From: Methylotuvimicrobium buryatense 5G
GTDB taxonomy: Bacteria > Pseudomonadota > Gammaproteobacteria > Methylococcales > Methylomonadaceae
Reading direction: 5' to 3'
NCBI RefSeq assembly: GCF_000341735.1
Contig: NZ_KB455575.1
Location: 3,292,570 to 3,356,569, forward strand
DNA: 64,000 bases
Below, piece after piece: positions 8,569 to 17,569 of the stretch. The notes beneath the pieces were generated by a model. That model was not told the origin of the DNA. It saw only the letters and a list, made by a program, of their open reading frames with translations, and searched no databases. Each line of letters begins with the position of its first letter. Position 1 is the stretch's first letter. Both the position numbers and the translations under genes were made by a program.

Positions 8569-8874
8569 TTACTTGGATTTGCTTTGGTCTTCCGAAGCCG
8601 ATTCAATGCTGGATTGAATCGAGTGTGCCGCTTCCTTGGTTTCATCCAAGGTTTTTTGTATCTCATCGAACGCCGATTGCTCTTTCAGCACTTGACGAAT
8701 TTCCTCGGCTTGTAATTCCTGCTTGATTTCCGCTTTCACCGAGGCAACGGTATTCCGTAATTTACCCACCCAAAACCCGGCAATCCGAGCGGCTTTCGGC
8801 AACCTCTCCGGCCCGATGACCAATAAGCTGACCAAGCCGATCAGAATTAATTCCCAAAAACCGACATCGAACAT
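8569..8874 (-). CDS. tatB: Sec-independent protein translocase TatB
   Basis: TatB pairs with TatC in the signal-peptide receptor complex. The 101-residue product begins MFDVGFWELILIGLVSLLV, with the conserved Glu in the transmembrane segment, then the hinge GPERLPKAAR and an amphipathic helix leading into a charged, probably flexible tail rich in Glu, Ser and Lys. It is somewhat shorter than the E. coli protein but of normal length for this group. It lies between tatA (3 bp) and tatC (5 bp). Confidence 0.95.
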   Translation of the reverse strand: MFDVGFWELILIGLVSLLVIGPERLPKAARIAGFWVGKLRNTVASVKAEIKQELQAEEIRQVLKEQSAFDEIQKTLDETKEAAHSIQSSIESASEDQSKSK

Positions 8875-8877
8875 AAT

Positions 8878-9090
8878 TTAAACTTTGTCCTGTTCCGACG
8901 GCGCTTTTTCTTTTGACTTTTCGGTGTCGTCCTCGGCAAGTTGCTTATCTTCCTCGCCGTCTTTTACCGCCGAACGAAAACTTTTTATCGCCCCGCCCAA
9001 ATCCGAACCGATATTGCGCAACCGCTTGGTACCGAACAAAACAATCACGATCACCAAAATAATCAACAATTGCGTGACACTCATGCCCAT
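8878..9090 (-). CDS. tatA: Sec-independent protein translocase TatA
   Basis: TatA forms the size-fitting pore of the twin-arginine system. The 70-residue product has one N-terminal transmembrane helix ([17 protein letters not shown]), the [10 protein letters not shown] hinge, an amphipathic helix [14 protein letters not shown] and a charged tail. The ATG two codons inside (MSVTQ) is an equally possible start. It follows hisE after about 200 bp and may have its own promoter, or be reached by read-through from the his genes. Confidence 0.95.
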   Translation of the reverse strand: MGMSVTQLLIILVIVIVLFGTKRLRNIGSDLGGAIKSFRSAVKDGEEDKQLAEDDTEKSKEKAPSEQDKV

Positions 9091-9111
9091 TTTTTAACTC
9101 CGGTTGTATTA

Positions 9112-9278
9112 GTGAATAGCGAATGATAGATGGTGAATAGTAAATGGAAAATCGTAAATTGAGTTCGTACTTTAGCTTTTTTGTTTATACATCGGGCTAT
9201 TCAGCAGCATAAGCTTAAACGAAGGACACAATGAATCCGCTAATAAACATGGCTTTCCGCCATTCATTGACTATTCAC
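9112..9278. repeat. Intergenic inverted repeat between hisE and tatA
   Basis: Within the 201-bp gap between hisE and tatA, GTGAATAGCGAATGA (9112-9126) faces its imperfect inverse TCATTGACTATTCAC (9264-9278). Further GTGAATAG-like words lie between. This looks like a small inserted palindromic element; no ORF and no flanking duplication was identified. Confidence 0.5.
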
Positions 9279-9291
9279 TATTGACCCTTCT

Positions 9292-9609
9292 CTATTTCTC
9301 CCGGCTCGCTTTTTCCTCGAGTCCGGACAGTCCGAAACGACGTTGCAGCTCGCGCAACACATCATTTGGCCCCAGTCCTTGATGCGCCAACATCACCATG
9401 CTGTGAAACCAAAGATCGGCCGTTTCGTAAACGATTTTTTCTTTATCTCCATCCTTCGCGGCCATGACTGTCTCGGTCGCTTCTTCGCCTATCTTCTTTA
9501 AAATACTATCCAAACCTTTCGCATACAGGCTTGCGACGTAAGACTTGTCGGCCGACTCCTCTTTACGTTGCTCCAGAATTGTAGCCAGCTCTTGCAATAC
9601 TTGATTCAT
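9292..9609 (-). CDS. hisE: Phosphoribosyl-ATP pyrophosphatase
   Basis: HisE hydrolyses phosphoribosyl-ATP to phosphoribosyl-AMP, the second step of histidine synthesis. The 105-residue product matches the all-alpha MazG-like family, with the conserved [18 protein letters not shown] block carrying the metal-binding Glu residues and [14 protein letters not shown] carrying the conserved Asp. It is a separate protein here rather than fused to HisI as in enterics. It overlaps hisI by 4 bp, so the two are translationally coupled. Confidence 0.96.
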   Translation of the reverse strand: MNQVLQELATILEQRKEESADKSYVASLYAKGLDSILKKIGEEATETVMAAKDGDKEKIVYETADLWFHSMVMLAHQGLGPNDVLRELQRRFGLSGLEEKASREK

Positions 9610-9995
9610 TTTTTATAGATCGTTTGAGGGTCTTTCAAAACCGGTTCTGCCGCCTGCCATTGTTCGTCTTTCAAGGTTCGATAAAAACAGCTTTCACGGC
9701 CGGTATGACAAGCGATTCCGCCCTGCTGTTCAATTTTCAGCAAAATAACATCTTCATCGCAATCCAGATAAACCCCAAGCACTTTTTGCCGATGACCCGA
9801 TTCCTCGCCTTTGCGCCATAATCGGTTACGGGAACGCGACCAATACACCGCATAACCTTCGCTAACCGTCAACGCCAGCGATTCGCGGTTCATCCAGGCA
9901 AACATCATCACCTTGCCACTATCGGCTTGCTGTGCAATGACCGGAACTAAGCCGTCACTGGTCCAGCGAATTTCATCCAGCCATATTTCACTCAT
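9606..9995 (-). CDS. hisI: Phosphoribosyl-AMP cyclohydrolase
   Basis: HisI opens the adenine ring of phosphoribosyl-AMP, the third step of histidine synthesis. The 129-residue product has the typical blocks: [14 protein letters not shown], the [18 protein letters not shown] stretch, and the metal-binding [14 protein letters not shown] and [14 protein letters not shown] with the conserved cysteines. It overlaps hisF by 4 bp upstream and hisE by 4 bp downstream, so the three genes form a tight translational unit. Confidence 0.96.
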   Translation of the reverse strand: MSEIWLDEIRWTSDGLVPVIAQQADSGKVMMFAWMNRESLALTVSEGYAVYWSRSRNRLWRKGEESGHRQKVLGVYLDCDEDVILLKIEQQGGIACHTGRESCFYRTLKDEQWQAAEPVLKDPQTIYKK

Positions 9996-10768
9996 GACAA
10001 ACGCACCTCGATTCCTTTTGCCGCCATGTGCTCCTTGGCTTGTTGCACGGTATACTCGGCAAAATGAAAAATACTCGCTGCCAAGACTGCATCGGCCTTG
10101 CCTTCGAGAATGCCGTCAGCCAAGTGGTCCAAATTGCCGACCCCACCCGAAGCAATCACCGGCACGGCCACGGCCTCGCTGACCGCGCGAGTCAGGGCCA
10201 AATCGAAACCTTCGCGAGTTCCGTCCCGATCCATGCTGGTCAACAAGATTTCGCCGGCACCGTAATCGGTCATTTTTTTTGCCCATTCGACCGCATCGAT
10301 ACCAGTCGGCTTGCGGCCGCCATGAGTAAATATTTCCCAACGATCGGGTTGTCCCGCTTCGCTGACTTTTTTGGCGTCGATCGCAACGACGATACACTGC
10401 GAACCGAATCGTGAAGCCGCTTCGCGCACAAATTCGGGATTGCTAACCGCCGCACTATTGATACCGACTTTATCGGCACCGGCATTCAGCATGCGTCGGA
10501 TATCGTCGAGGGTTCTGATACCGCCGCCGACCGTCAACGGAATAAAAACCTCGCCGGCCACTTGTTCGACCACATGCACGATCGTATCGCGATCATGATG
10601 CGTCGCGGTAATATCAAGAAAAGTCAGTTCGTCCGCGCCTTCTCGGTCATAACGCCTGGCGATTTCGACCGGATCGCCGGCATCGCGGATATCGACGAAT
10701 TTTACACCCTTAACGACGCGCCCGTTATCGACATCCAAGCAAGGAATGATGCGTTTAGCCAGAGTCAT
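9992..10768 (-). CDS. hisF: Imidazole glycerol phosphate synthase, cyclase subunit
   Basis: HisF is the (beta/alpha)8-barrel cyclase that joins ammonia from HisH to PRFAR, giving imidazole glycerol phosphate and AICAR. The 258-residue protein starts [21 protein letters not shown], with the catalytic Asp in CLDVDNG, and has the second catalytic Asp in [10 protein letters not shown] plus phosphate-binding GGGIRTLDD and [10 protein letters not shown] loops. Its length is normal. It follows hisA by 3 bp and precedes hisI with a 4-bp overlap. Confidence 0.97.
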   Translation of the reverse strand: MTLAKRIIPCLDVDNGRVVKGVKFVDIRDAGDPVEIARRYDREGADELTFLDITATHHDRDTIVHVVEQVAGEVFIPLTVGGGIRTLDDIRRMLNAGADKVGINSAAVSNPEFVREAASRFGSQCIVVAIDAKKVSEAGQPDRWEIFTHGGRKPTGIDAVEWAKKMTDYGAGEILLTSMDRDGTREGFDLALTRAVSEAVAVPVIASGGVGNLDHLADGILEGKADAVLAASIFHFAEYTVQQAKEHMAAKGIEVRLS

Positions 10769-10771
10769 CGA

Positions 10772-11509
10772 TCAATCGCCGAAAGACTCGGCCAATTTCG
10801 CAGCTTCGGCAAAATCCAACGTTCCTTCATAGATTGCACGCCCTGTTATCGCACCGACAATACCATCGCCGACATGCTTGCCAAGCGCTTTGATATCATC
10901 CAAATTGGTTATGCCGCCCGAGGCGATCACTGGAATTCGGATCGAACGGGCCAATTCGGCGGTCGCCTCGACATTGACGCCGCTCATCATGCCATCGCGT
11001 GAAATATCGGTATAAATGATTGCCTCGACACCGTCTGCCTCAAATTTCTGCGCCATGTCGATCACATCATGATGGGAAAGTTTAGACCAACCGTCGATGG
11101 CCACTTTCCCATCTTTGGCATCGAGTCCGACAATGATATGCCCTGGAAATTCGATTGCGACATCTTTGATAAAGTGCGGCTCACTGACCGCTTTAGTGCC
11201 GATAATGACATATTGAACGCCGGCTTCGAGATACGCCTGAATCGTATCCTCGTCGCGAATACCGCCCCCGATTTGTACCGGTATATCTGGATAGGCTTCG
11301 ACAATGCTCCGAATAATCGCGGCATTTTTCGGTTTACCGGCAAACGCACCGTCCAAATCCACCAAGTGAATGCGTTTGGCACCGGCTTCGACCCATTTTC
11401 CAGCCATACTCACCGGATCGTCAGAAAACACCGTATCGTCGTCCATCTTGCCCTGCCGCAAACGGACACATTTTCCTTCTTTCAAATCGATTGCAGGTAT
11501 CAACAACAT
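10772..11509 (-). CDS. hisA: ProFAR isomerase
   Basis: HisA isomerises ProFAR to PRFAR. The 245-residue barrel protein begins [20 protein letters not shown] with the catalytic Asp in AIDLKEG, and carries the second catalytic Asp in [12 protein letters not shown] and the phosphate loops GGGIRDEDT and [10 protein letters not shown]. It has the internal half-barrel repeat shared with HisF. It sits 48 bp after hisH and 3 bp before hisF. Confidence 0.97.
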   Translation of the reverse strand: MLLIPAIDLKEGKCVRLRQGKMDDDTVFSDDPVSMAGKWVEAGAKRIHLVDLDGAFAGKPKNAAIIRSIVEAYPDIPVQIGGGIRDEDTIQAYLEAGVQYVIIGTKAVSEPHFIKDVAIEFPGHIIVGLDAKDGKVAIDGWSKLSHHDVIDMAQKFEADGVEAIIYTDISRDGMMSGVNVEATAELARSIRIPVIASGGITNLDDIKALGKHVGDGIVGAITGRAIYEGTLDFAEAAKLAESFGD

Positions 11510-11557
11510 AAGATCAACATCCTCAAGATTTTAATGCCGGATTAACCGGACGCCCTA

Positions 11558-12208
11558 TCAATTAACGTTAAATTGTCCATCCCACTGCAAAAAGTTTTTC
11601 AATAGCTGTAAGCCGGCTGATTGACTTTTTTCAGGGTGAAATTGCACGGCAAAAATATTTGCCTTTGCCAATGCACAGGCAAATGGTTTCGGATAATCCG
11701 AAGTACCGGATACGACTGATTCATCCTCGGGAACGGCATAATAGCTATGCACAAAATAAAATCGGCTGCCCGGTTCGATATTTTCCCAAAGCGGGTGAGG
11801 CTGTTGCTTAACTCGATTCCAACCCATGTGAGGAATTTTCAGCCGTTCGCCGTTTTTATCCTGAAGGTTATCAGAAAAGCGCCGCACATGGCCCGGAATG
11901 ATATTCAAACACATTGTCGCATCGCTTTCCTCGCTATCGGTCAATAAAGCCTGCATGCCCAGACAAATACCGAGCATCGGTTTTTCTTGCGCGGCGGTCT
12001 TGATCGCCGAGGCAAGACCTGAGGTATTGAGCGCTTGCATGCAATCGCCGATCGCTCCAACGCCGGGGAAAACGATGCGATCGGCCCGCAAAACGGATTC
12101 GATATCGGATACGACCCTGACTTCGGTACGAGGGTCCGCATGTTGCAAAGCTTTAGCAATGGAATGCAGATTGCCCATTCCATAATCGATAACTGCGACT
12201 GATGACAT
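11558..12208 (-). CDS. hisH: Imidazole glycerol phosphate synthase, glutaminase subunit
   Basis: HisH is the class-I glutamine amidotransferase that feeds ammonia to HisF. The 216-residue product has the nucleophile Cys in MLGICLGMQ (about residue 81), the oxyanion-strand GVGAIGDC, and the catalytic His-Glu pair in AVQFHPEKSQ near residue 193. It opens VAVIDYGMGNLHS, a family hallmark. It is encoded 13 bp after hisB and its partner hisF follows after hisA. Confidence 0.97.
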   Translation of the reverse strand: MSSVAVIDYGMGNLHSIAKALQHADPRTEVRVVSDIESVLRADRIVFPGVGAIGDCMQALNTSGLASAIKTAAQEKPMLGICLGMQALLTDSEESDATMCLNIIPGHVRRFSDNLQDKNGERLKIPHMGWNRVKQQPHPLWENIEPGSRFYFVHSYYAVPEDESVVSGTSDYPKPFACALAKANIFAVQFHPEKSQSAGLQLLKNFLQWDGQFNVN

Positions 12209-12221
12209 AGTGAAGATAGGG

Positions 12222-12815
12222 TTACAGTGTTCCTTTGGTTGACGGCATCATTCCGGCCATTCGCGGATCTTGCGCGACCGCCATGCGTAACGCGCGGCCC
12301 ATCGCTTTGAATATGGTTTCGGCAATATGATGCGCATTGGAACCTTTAAGGTTATCGATGTGCAAGGTCACGCCGGCATGGTTAACAAAGCCTTGGAAAA
12401 ACTCTCGGAATAAATCGACATCGAAGCGGCCGATTGCGCCTCTAGGAAATTTGACATCGTACACCAATCCCGGACGACCTGAAAAATCGATCACGACGCG
12501 AGATAAGGCTTCATCGAGCGGCACATAAGCATGGCCGTAGCGATATAGGCCTTTTTTATCGCCGACCGCTTGAGCAAAGGCTTGACCGAGTGTAATACCG
12601 ATATCTTCGACGGTATGATGGTCGTCAATATGCAGATCGCCTTTAGCGGTAACATCGAGATCGATCAAACCATGCCGCGCAATTTGATCCATCATGTGCT
12701 CGAGAAAAGGCACGCCGGTTGAAAAAACCGCGCGTCCGGTACCATCCAGATTAATTGCGACTGCTATTTGTGTTTCGAGTGTGTTGCGCTCGATTCGCGC
12801 GCTTCGTGAGGTCAT
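12222..12815 (-). CDS. hisB: Imidazoleglycerol-phosphate dehydratase
   Basis: This enzyme dehydrates imidazole glycerol phosphate to imidazole acetol phosphate. The 197-residue product is the monofunctional form, without the histidinol-phosphatase domain of enteric HisB. Metal-binding blocks are present: [23 protein letters not shown] and [21 protein letters not shown], with Glu and His ligands. It starts the visible his run, so the operon promoter should lie in 12816-12940 on the minus strand. Confidence 0.97.
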   Translation of the reverse strand: MTSRSARIERNTLETQIAVAINLDGTGRAVFSTGVPFLEHMMDQIARHGLIDLDVTAKGDLHIDDHHTVEDIGITLGQAFAQAVGDKKGLYRYGHAYVPLDEALSRVVIDFSGRPGLVYDVKFPRGAIGRFDVDLFREFFQGFVNHAGVTLHIDNLKGSNAHHIAETIFKAMGRALRMAVAQDPRMAGMMPSTKGTL

Positions 12816-12959
12816 AAAGACTGCGTTGTTAATAATTAGCGGGCTTATTCTACTATGAAAAAAATCAATTATGCAGCGATTCGCTGCTAATTAAAGACTA
12901 ATCTTATTTTGTAAGCCTAGACGTACATAAATTTCAGCTTTGACTGACTTCTTTTTTAG

Positions 12960-13098
12960 TCATTTTGCGGCACAATAAGCCGTCGCCAAAACATAGGAGT
13001 TAGGGATAGATTTCGACAGGGTGTCGTAGGGACGATCGCATAAGCCAACCACTCGGCGATAAACGCCTCGAATCGCAAGTCGATTCGAGGCTTTTTTT
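12960..13098 (+). ncRNA. Candidate small RNA ending in a strong terminator
   Basis: No protein gene fits the gap between hisB and typA, yet the plus strand ends in a textbook terminator at 13067-13098. Just upstream are three short hairpins: CGACA-GGG-TGTCG, CGT-AGGG-ACG and GGCG-ATAAA-CGCC. Two AGGGA words suggest possible CsrA/RsmA-type binding, but the match is weak. I see no convincing promoter pair, so the 5' end is a guess. It does not look like tmRNA, 6S or 4.5S RNA. Confidence 0.4.
13067..13098 (+). terminator. Rho-independent terminator (plus strand)
   Basis: The stem CCTCGAATCG with CGATTCGAGG is followed by seven T residues. The U-tract works only for plus-strand transcription, although both flanking genes (hisB and typA) are on the minus strand, so it must serve an unannotated plus-strand transcript. 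Confidence 0.85.
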
Positions 13099-13105
13099 AT
13101 GCTTT

Positions 13106-14926
13106 TTAAGCAGCCGCGGCTCTCGATGCCTTTTTGCGCTCATGTTCCTGCAGCAATTTCTTACGCAAGCGAATCGATACCGGCGTCACCTCAACCAGTT
13201 CGTCTTCATCGATAAACTCCAAGGCTTGCTCCAGCGACATTTTCTGAATCGGCGTTAAAATCAGATTCTCGTCGGTTCCCGCCGCTCTGATGTTAGTCAA
13301 CTGCTTCGCTTTAGTCGGATTCACAACTAAATCGTTGCTGCGGGAATGAATGCCGACCAACATGCCTTCGTACACTTCATCGGCATGCACCAAAAACAAC
13401 TCGCCACGCTCCTGTAACGCAAACAAGGCATAGGCCAATGCTTTGCCTTGAGCCATCGAGACCAACACGCCACGTTTACGCGCACCCAATTCGCCTTTTT
13501 TGATAGGTCCGTAATGATCGAATACATGATACAGCAAACCTGAACCTGAGGTCGATGTCATGAACTCGGTTTGGAATCCGATTAAACCGCGCGACGGAAT
13601 CATATACTCCAATCGAATACGGCCTTTGCCGTCCGGCACCATATTCAACAAATCGCCTTTGCGTTCGCCGAGTTTCTCCATAATCGTACCCTGATGAATT
13701 TCCTCTACCTCGATCGTCACGAATTCGAAAGGCTCGCATTTCTCGCCATCGATTTCTTTAATAATGACTTCCGGCCGGGACACACCCAATTCGAAGCCTT
13801 CGCGGCGCATATTTTCGATCAATACCGATAGATGCAGTTCGCCGCGTCCGGACACTTTAAACTTATCCGGGTCGTCGGTATCCTCGACTCTTAATGCGAC
13901 ATTATGCTGTAATTCTTTTTGCAAACGATCGCGAATTTGTCTCGAGGTCAGAAACTTACCTTCGCGTCCGGCAAACGGCGAGGTGTTGACTTGAAAAGTC
14001 ATCGTCACGGTCGGCTCGTCGACCGACAAGGCCGGCAGCGCTTCTACCGCATCGGGATGACATAAGGTCTCAGAAATTTCCAGCTTATCGATGCCGGTAA
14101 ACGCAATGATGTCCCCGGCTTGCGCTTCCGACACTTCGACGCGTTCCAGCCCATGGAAACCGAAGATTTGTAAAATACGACCTTTTCGGATCGCCCCTTC
14201 ACGATTGATCAACGTCAACGGCATATTGGTTTTCACCTTACCTCGCTGAATACGTCCAATCCCGATCACGCCGACATAGGAGTTGTAGTCCAGGCTACTG
14301 ACCTGCATTTGAAATGGTCCGTCCAAGTCGACAGCAGGCGGACTGACTTTTTCTACGATCGTTTCGAACAACGGCGTCATATCGCCGTCGGTCGCATCGG
14401 AATCCAAACTGGCATAACCATTGAGCGCCGACGCATAGACGATCGGAAAATCCAATTGCTCATCGGTCGCGCCAAGACGGTCGAACAAGTCGAAGGTTTG
14501 ATCGACCACCCAATCCGGACGAGCGCCGGGGCGGTCGATTTTATTGATCACGACAATCGGTTTTAAACCCAATGCAAACGCTTTTTGCGTCACGAAACGA
14601 GTTTGCGGCATCGGCCCATCGACGGCGTCGACTAGCAGCAAAACCGAATCGACCATCGATAATACGCGCTCTACTTCTCCGCCGAAATCGGCATGGCCTG
14701 GGGTATCGACGATATTAATATGATAGCCGTTCCAATCCAACGCGGTATTTTTGGCCAGAATCGTAATACCCCGTTCTTTTTCAATGTCGTTCGAATCCAT
14801 GATCCGCTCGGAAACCTTTTCATGGCTCTTGAACGTGCCGGATTGTTGCAACAATTTATCGACCAAGGTGGTTTTGCCGTGGTCTACGTGCGCAATGATT
14901 GCGATATTTCTTAAATTTTCGATCAC
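13106..14926 (-). CDS. typA: Ribosome-associated GTPase BipA/TypA
   Basis: BipA is a translational GTPase of the EF-G/LepA class that helps 50S assembly and stress or cold adaptation. The 606-residue product has G1 [15 protein letters not shown] (about residues 11-25), the switch I segment [13 protein letters not shown]3 [11 protein letters not shown], and G4 [10 protein letters not shown]. These are followed by the EF-Tu-like beta barrel, the EF-G domains III and V and the BipA-specific C-terminal domain. Length and sequence are typical. It stands alone, with the rhodanese gene about 100 bp upstream in the same direction. Confidence 0.98.
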   Translation of the reverse strand: MIENLRNIAIIAHVDHGKTTLVDKLLQQSGTFKSHEKVSERIMDSNDIEKERGITILAKNTALDWNGYHINIVDTPGHADFGGEVERVLSMVDSVLLLVDAVDGPMPQTRFVTQKAFALGLKPIVVINKIDRPGARPDWVVDQTFDLFDRLGATDEQLDFPIVYASALNGYASLDSDATDGDMTPLFETIVEKVSPPAVDLDGPFQMQVSSLDYNSYVGVIGIGRIQRGKVKTNMPLTLINREGAIRKGRILQIFGFHGLERVEVSEAQAGDIIAFTGIDKLEISETLCHPDAVEALPALSVDEPTVTMTFQVNTSPFAGREGKFLTSRQIRDRLQKELQHNVALRVEDTDDPDKFKVSGRGELHLSVLIENMRREGFELGVSRPEVIIKEIDGEKCEPFEFVTIEVEEIHQGTIMEKLGERKGDLLNMVPDGKGRIRLEYMIPSRGLIGFQTEFMTSTSGSGLLYHVFDHYGPIKKGELGARKRGVLVSMAQGKALAYALFALQERGELFLVHADEVYEGMLVGIHSRSNDLVVNPTKAKQLTNIRAAGTDENLILTPIQKMSLEQALEFIDEDELVEVTPVSIRLRKKLLQEHERKKASRAAAA

Positions 14927-15027
14927 TTAAATAAACTCTGATGATTAATGAATTATGCGGCAACCTGTACTCGTGAATTGAGAAGTCAGTCGCCGAATAT
15001 TGAGAAAGGCAAGTTGTGAATGGTTAG

Positions 15028-15420
15028 TTAGCTTTGTTCCCACGGTAGATTATGAAAGCGCCAACCTCCCAGGTTACCGCGATGTTTGTCGTCGTCGAGA
15101 GGTCCTTCGAAGCCTTCCAATATATTGATAGGACGAGAATACCCTGCCGCCTCCAAGGCAGCCGCCGCATCCAACGATCGCTGCCCGCTTCGGCACAGCA
15201 ACAACACAGGCGCATTTTTATCGGGAACCGCTTCAGCTGCCTGCTCGACAAACGCGGTATTGACTTGCCAATCCGGATATTCTTTCCATGGAATATGAAC
15301 CGCACCGATCGGGTGACCGACGTGGCTATATTCCATTTTGGTCCTGACATCGACCAGTACGGCGCTCTGGTCGGTTTGCAATAATTGCCAAGCTTGTTTC
15401 GGTTCTAAATTTTCTACCAT
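15028..15420 (-). CDS. Rhodanese-like domain protein
   Basis: A single rhodanese domain of 130 residues. The catalytic Cys lies in LLLCRSGQRS (about residue 76), forming the active-site loop; the upstream block LVDVRTKMEYSHVGHPIGAVHIPW is the usual CH2A motif region. Such proteins transfer or sense sulfane sulfur; the partner here is unknown. There is no signal peptide, so it is probably cytoplasmic. A methyltransferase gene follows 110 bp upstream in the same direction. Confidence 0.88.
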   Translation of the reverse strand: MVENLEPKQAWQLLQTDQSAVLVDVRTKMEYSHVGHPIGAVHIPWKEYPDWQVNTAFVEQAAEAVPDKNAPVLLLCRSGQRSLDAAAALEAAGYSRPINILEGFEGPLDDDKHRGNLGGWRFHNLPWEQS

Positions 15421-15529
15421 AATGGAATCGATCGGCTAAGTTTAGCAAATGACGTTAAAGGGGTGTTGTTCAAACAGATCGCAACGGATTCAATTTTTCG
15501 ATCTTAGGCCCGTTAGAATTTGAATAAAA

Positions 15530-16117
15530 TTATCTTTTCCTACCAATGAATTGAGCTTCATTCCTGAGCCCTAAACCTATGCTGCCTACCGATCCGTTTT
15601 CCCGATAATAAATCAGCTTTAATTCGGCAAATAATTCCAATAATTCGCCCTCAGCTAATAAAAAGTCGGGATTATTCGGCCCTCTTTCAACGACTTTCTC
15701 GCGGGTATACGTCTGATAAAATAACAAACCGCCGGGATTCAACGCGCCTATTATCGCATCACACAGACTCCGGTCAAGAAATCGACTGATAACAATGACA
15801 TCGAAACGATAGCCGAAGAAAGATTTTTTATCGATAGCGCATTGCTTTGCCTGAATAGCCAAGCCTTTCTTGTCGGCATCATCTTGTAATTTTTCTACCG
15901 CTACGGTCGATATATCCCAGGCAAAAACAGCCAAGCCTGCCGTCGCAAGCAATCGAGCATTAGCGCCTAATCCGCAAGCCAAATCCAAAGCCGCACCATT
16001 TTGCGGCAACAAAAATGCATTACCCGATAAAACCTCAGCCGGCCGGTAATCCGAAATCTCGCCCAGCCGGTAAACGGCATCCCATTTTGCCGAAATTGCT
16101 GCCTTAGATTCCGTCAA
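15530..16117 (-). CDS. Class I SAM-dependent methyltransferase
   Basis: A Rossmann-type methyltransferase with motif I LDLACGLGANARLL, the acidic strand VFAWDISTVAVEKL, and the post-motif region FDVIVISRFLDRSL. It is related to TehB-like methyltransferases, but the substrate is unknown. No ATG exists in a plausible place. I use TTG at 16115-16117 (LTESKAAISAKWDAVYRLG), giving 195 residues and a 14-bp overlap with the LysR gene; the TTG at 16121-16123 is the alternative. The longest possible frame would overlap LysR by 128 bp and adds non-family sequence. Confidence 0.8.
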   Translation of the reverse strand: MTESKAAISAKWDAVYRLGEISDYRPAEVLSGNAFLLPQNGAALDLACGLGANARLLATAGLAVFAWDISTVAVEKLQDDADKKGLAIQAKQCAIDKKSFFGYRFDVIVISRFLDRSLCDAIIGALNPGGLLFYQTYTREKVVERGPNNPDFLLAEGELLELFAELKLIYYRENGSVGSIGLGLRNEAQFIGRKR

Positions 16118-17009
16118 TACCAATCCGCCTGGGCAACCATTCCTGTAAAAAATCCAAAAACTTTCTGACCTTGGTAGACAAATATTTTCGATGCGGATAA
16201 ACGGCATGTATCTCCAGGGGCGCCAATCCATAATCTTCCAATACCGGCATTAACTTACCTTTTTCGATATCCTTACCGACGATATACCTGGGTAACATCA
16301 CCATTCCCAATCCCTCTATCGCGCCGACTCGAATCGGATCGGCCACGTTGGCGACTATGCGTCCTTTCACCTTGATCATCAAATCACCGTAAGGCCCCTT
16401 GAACCGCCATTGATCCCTCGGCGGAATCGACCAATTGACCAAACAACTATGATCGGTCAAGTCCTCGGGCGTTTTAGGAATGCCATATTGTTGAAAATAA
16501 CCCGGAGCACCGCATACCACTAACGGAGAACTGGCGAGTTTGCGCGCAATCATACTGGAATCTTCAACGCCGCCCAAATTTATCGCGAGATCAATGCCCT
16601 CATCAATCAGGTCACCCATATTGCCTTGCAAAATGATAGTCACCTCCAGATCGGGATACAACTTGAGAAACTCCGATATCGCCGGCGCAATCTGGGTGGC
16701 GCCGATGACTTGCGGCGCACTGATTTTCAGCGTTCCGCGCGGCTCGGTCTGCAGTTGCGTTACCGTAGCTTCCATTTCTTCGATATCATCCAATACCTGT
16801 TGGCAACGTTCCAGATACGATGCGCCCATTTCTGTCAGACTCAGACTTCGCGTGGTTCTATTAAACAGACGGGTGCCTAAATGTTCTTCCAATTGCATGA
16901 TATGTTTGGTTGCCATAGCTCTCGAAATATCCAAATCGCGCGCGCCGCCGGCAAAACTACCGGCCTTTGCCACCCGAACGAAAACATTCATACTGGTTAA
17001 TTTGTCCAT
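16104..17009 (-). CDS. LysR-family transcriptional regulator
   Basis: A 301-residue LysR regulator: winged helix-turn-helix in residues 1-60 (MDKLTSMNVFVRVAKAGSF, ISRAMATKHIMQLEEHLG, LFNRTTRSLSLTEMG) and a periplasmic-binding-protein-like effector domain after about residue 90 (RGTLKISAPQVIGATQIAP). The helix-turn-helix differs from the usual SxPAVS core (AMATKHI), as in the CrgA/DsdC-like subgroup. The effector is unknown. Its stop overlaps the downstream methyltransferase start, so the two are probably coupled. Confidence 0.92.
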   Translation of the reverse strand: MDKLTSMNVFVRVAKAGSFAGGARDLDISRAMATKHIMQLEEHLGTRLFNRTTRSLSLTEMGASYLERCQQVLDDIEEMEATVTQLQTEPRGTLKISAPQVIGATQIAPAISEFLKLYPDLEVTIILQGNMGDLIDEGIDLAINLGGVEDSSMIARKLASSPLVVCGAPGYFQQYGIPKTPEDLTDHSCLVNWSIPPRDQWRFKGPYGDLMIKVKGRIVANVADPIRVGAIEGLGMVMLPRYIVGKDIEKGKLMPVLEDYGLAPLEIHAVYPHRKYLSTKVRKFLDFLQEWLPRRIGIDGI

Positions 17010-17444
17010 TTATCTCTCTTTGAGTTTCAAATGCTCGAGTCAACAGCTTAACCCGTTGCTCACGATAATTCCGTTTTAGAATCGCTCCGCGACCACAATA
17101 CACAACTACCGCTTGCCATTTATTTCATTTTTACTTAATATTCGCGGCGCTATAATAGCGCCTTAAGCGAAATTTCAAGACTCCATCTTCCAAATAAACG
17201 TCTCGATAGATTAGTCTCAAGAAAAAGAGACTATTTTGCATGCCTTTTGTTTCTAATCAAGAAACAATTTATCAACAAATCACCCTATTGTCTGCTGAAA
17301 TAATCTCTGTATAGTATTTCCCAAGTCCGCTGCAAAACTTCATTGCCTCACTAATAGTCAACGATATCCATGCATCGGAGACCCCTGATTAGTTGAATTT
17401 AACTGCAACTTGCTGGAATGCCATCGAATTGATAGAAAATTCCT

Positions 17445-17563
17445 ATGCAGATTCGTTTACCATGTTCTAACCCTCCTGGTGTAGTACCAACAAGCAGTTC
17501 CTCCTCAAAACTCTGCTTGATTTTTCACCTCCCTCTGCCTCCAAGCATTGGGAGGTTTTTTTT
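17445..17563 (+). ncRNA. Candidate C-rich-loop small RNA
   Basis: In the 560-bp gap between LysR and the CapD-like gene the plus strand shows an RNA-like layout. A weak -35/-10 pair (TTGCTG at 17410, TAGAAA at 17433, 17-bp spacer) is followed by a small hairpin TGGT-GTAGT-ACCA and then a perfect 7-bp stem CAAGCAG (17491-17497) / CTGCTTG (17513-17519). The stem carries a C-rich loop with CCTCCT, and a U-tracted terminator follows. Unpaired CCCTCCT and CACCTCCC words flank the stem. Such CU-rich loops in other bacteria pair with Shine-Dalgarno sequences. No family name can be assigned. The rest of the gap (17010-17400) shows nothing clear. Confidence 0.55.
17538..17563 (+). terminator. Rho-independent terminator of the candidate small RNA
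   Basis: The stem CCTCC-AA / TT-G-GGAGG with a GCA loop is followed by eight T residues (17556-17563). It ends 6 bp before the stop of the convergent CapD-like gene and is oriented for plus-strand transcription. Confidence 0.8.
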
Positions 17564-17569
17564 GCCTCT

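Noticed and set aside
16118..16231. N-terminal extension of the methyltransferase into the LysR gene
   Set aside because: The extra 38 codons are antisense-free LysR coding sequence in another frame, without methyltransferase similarity.
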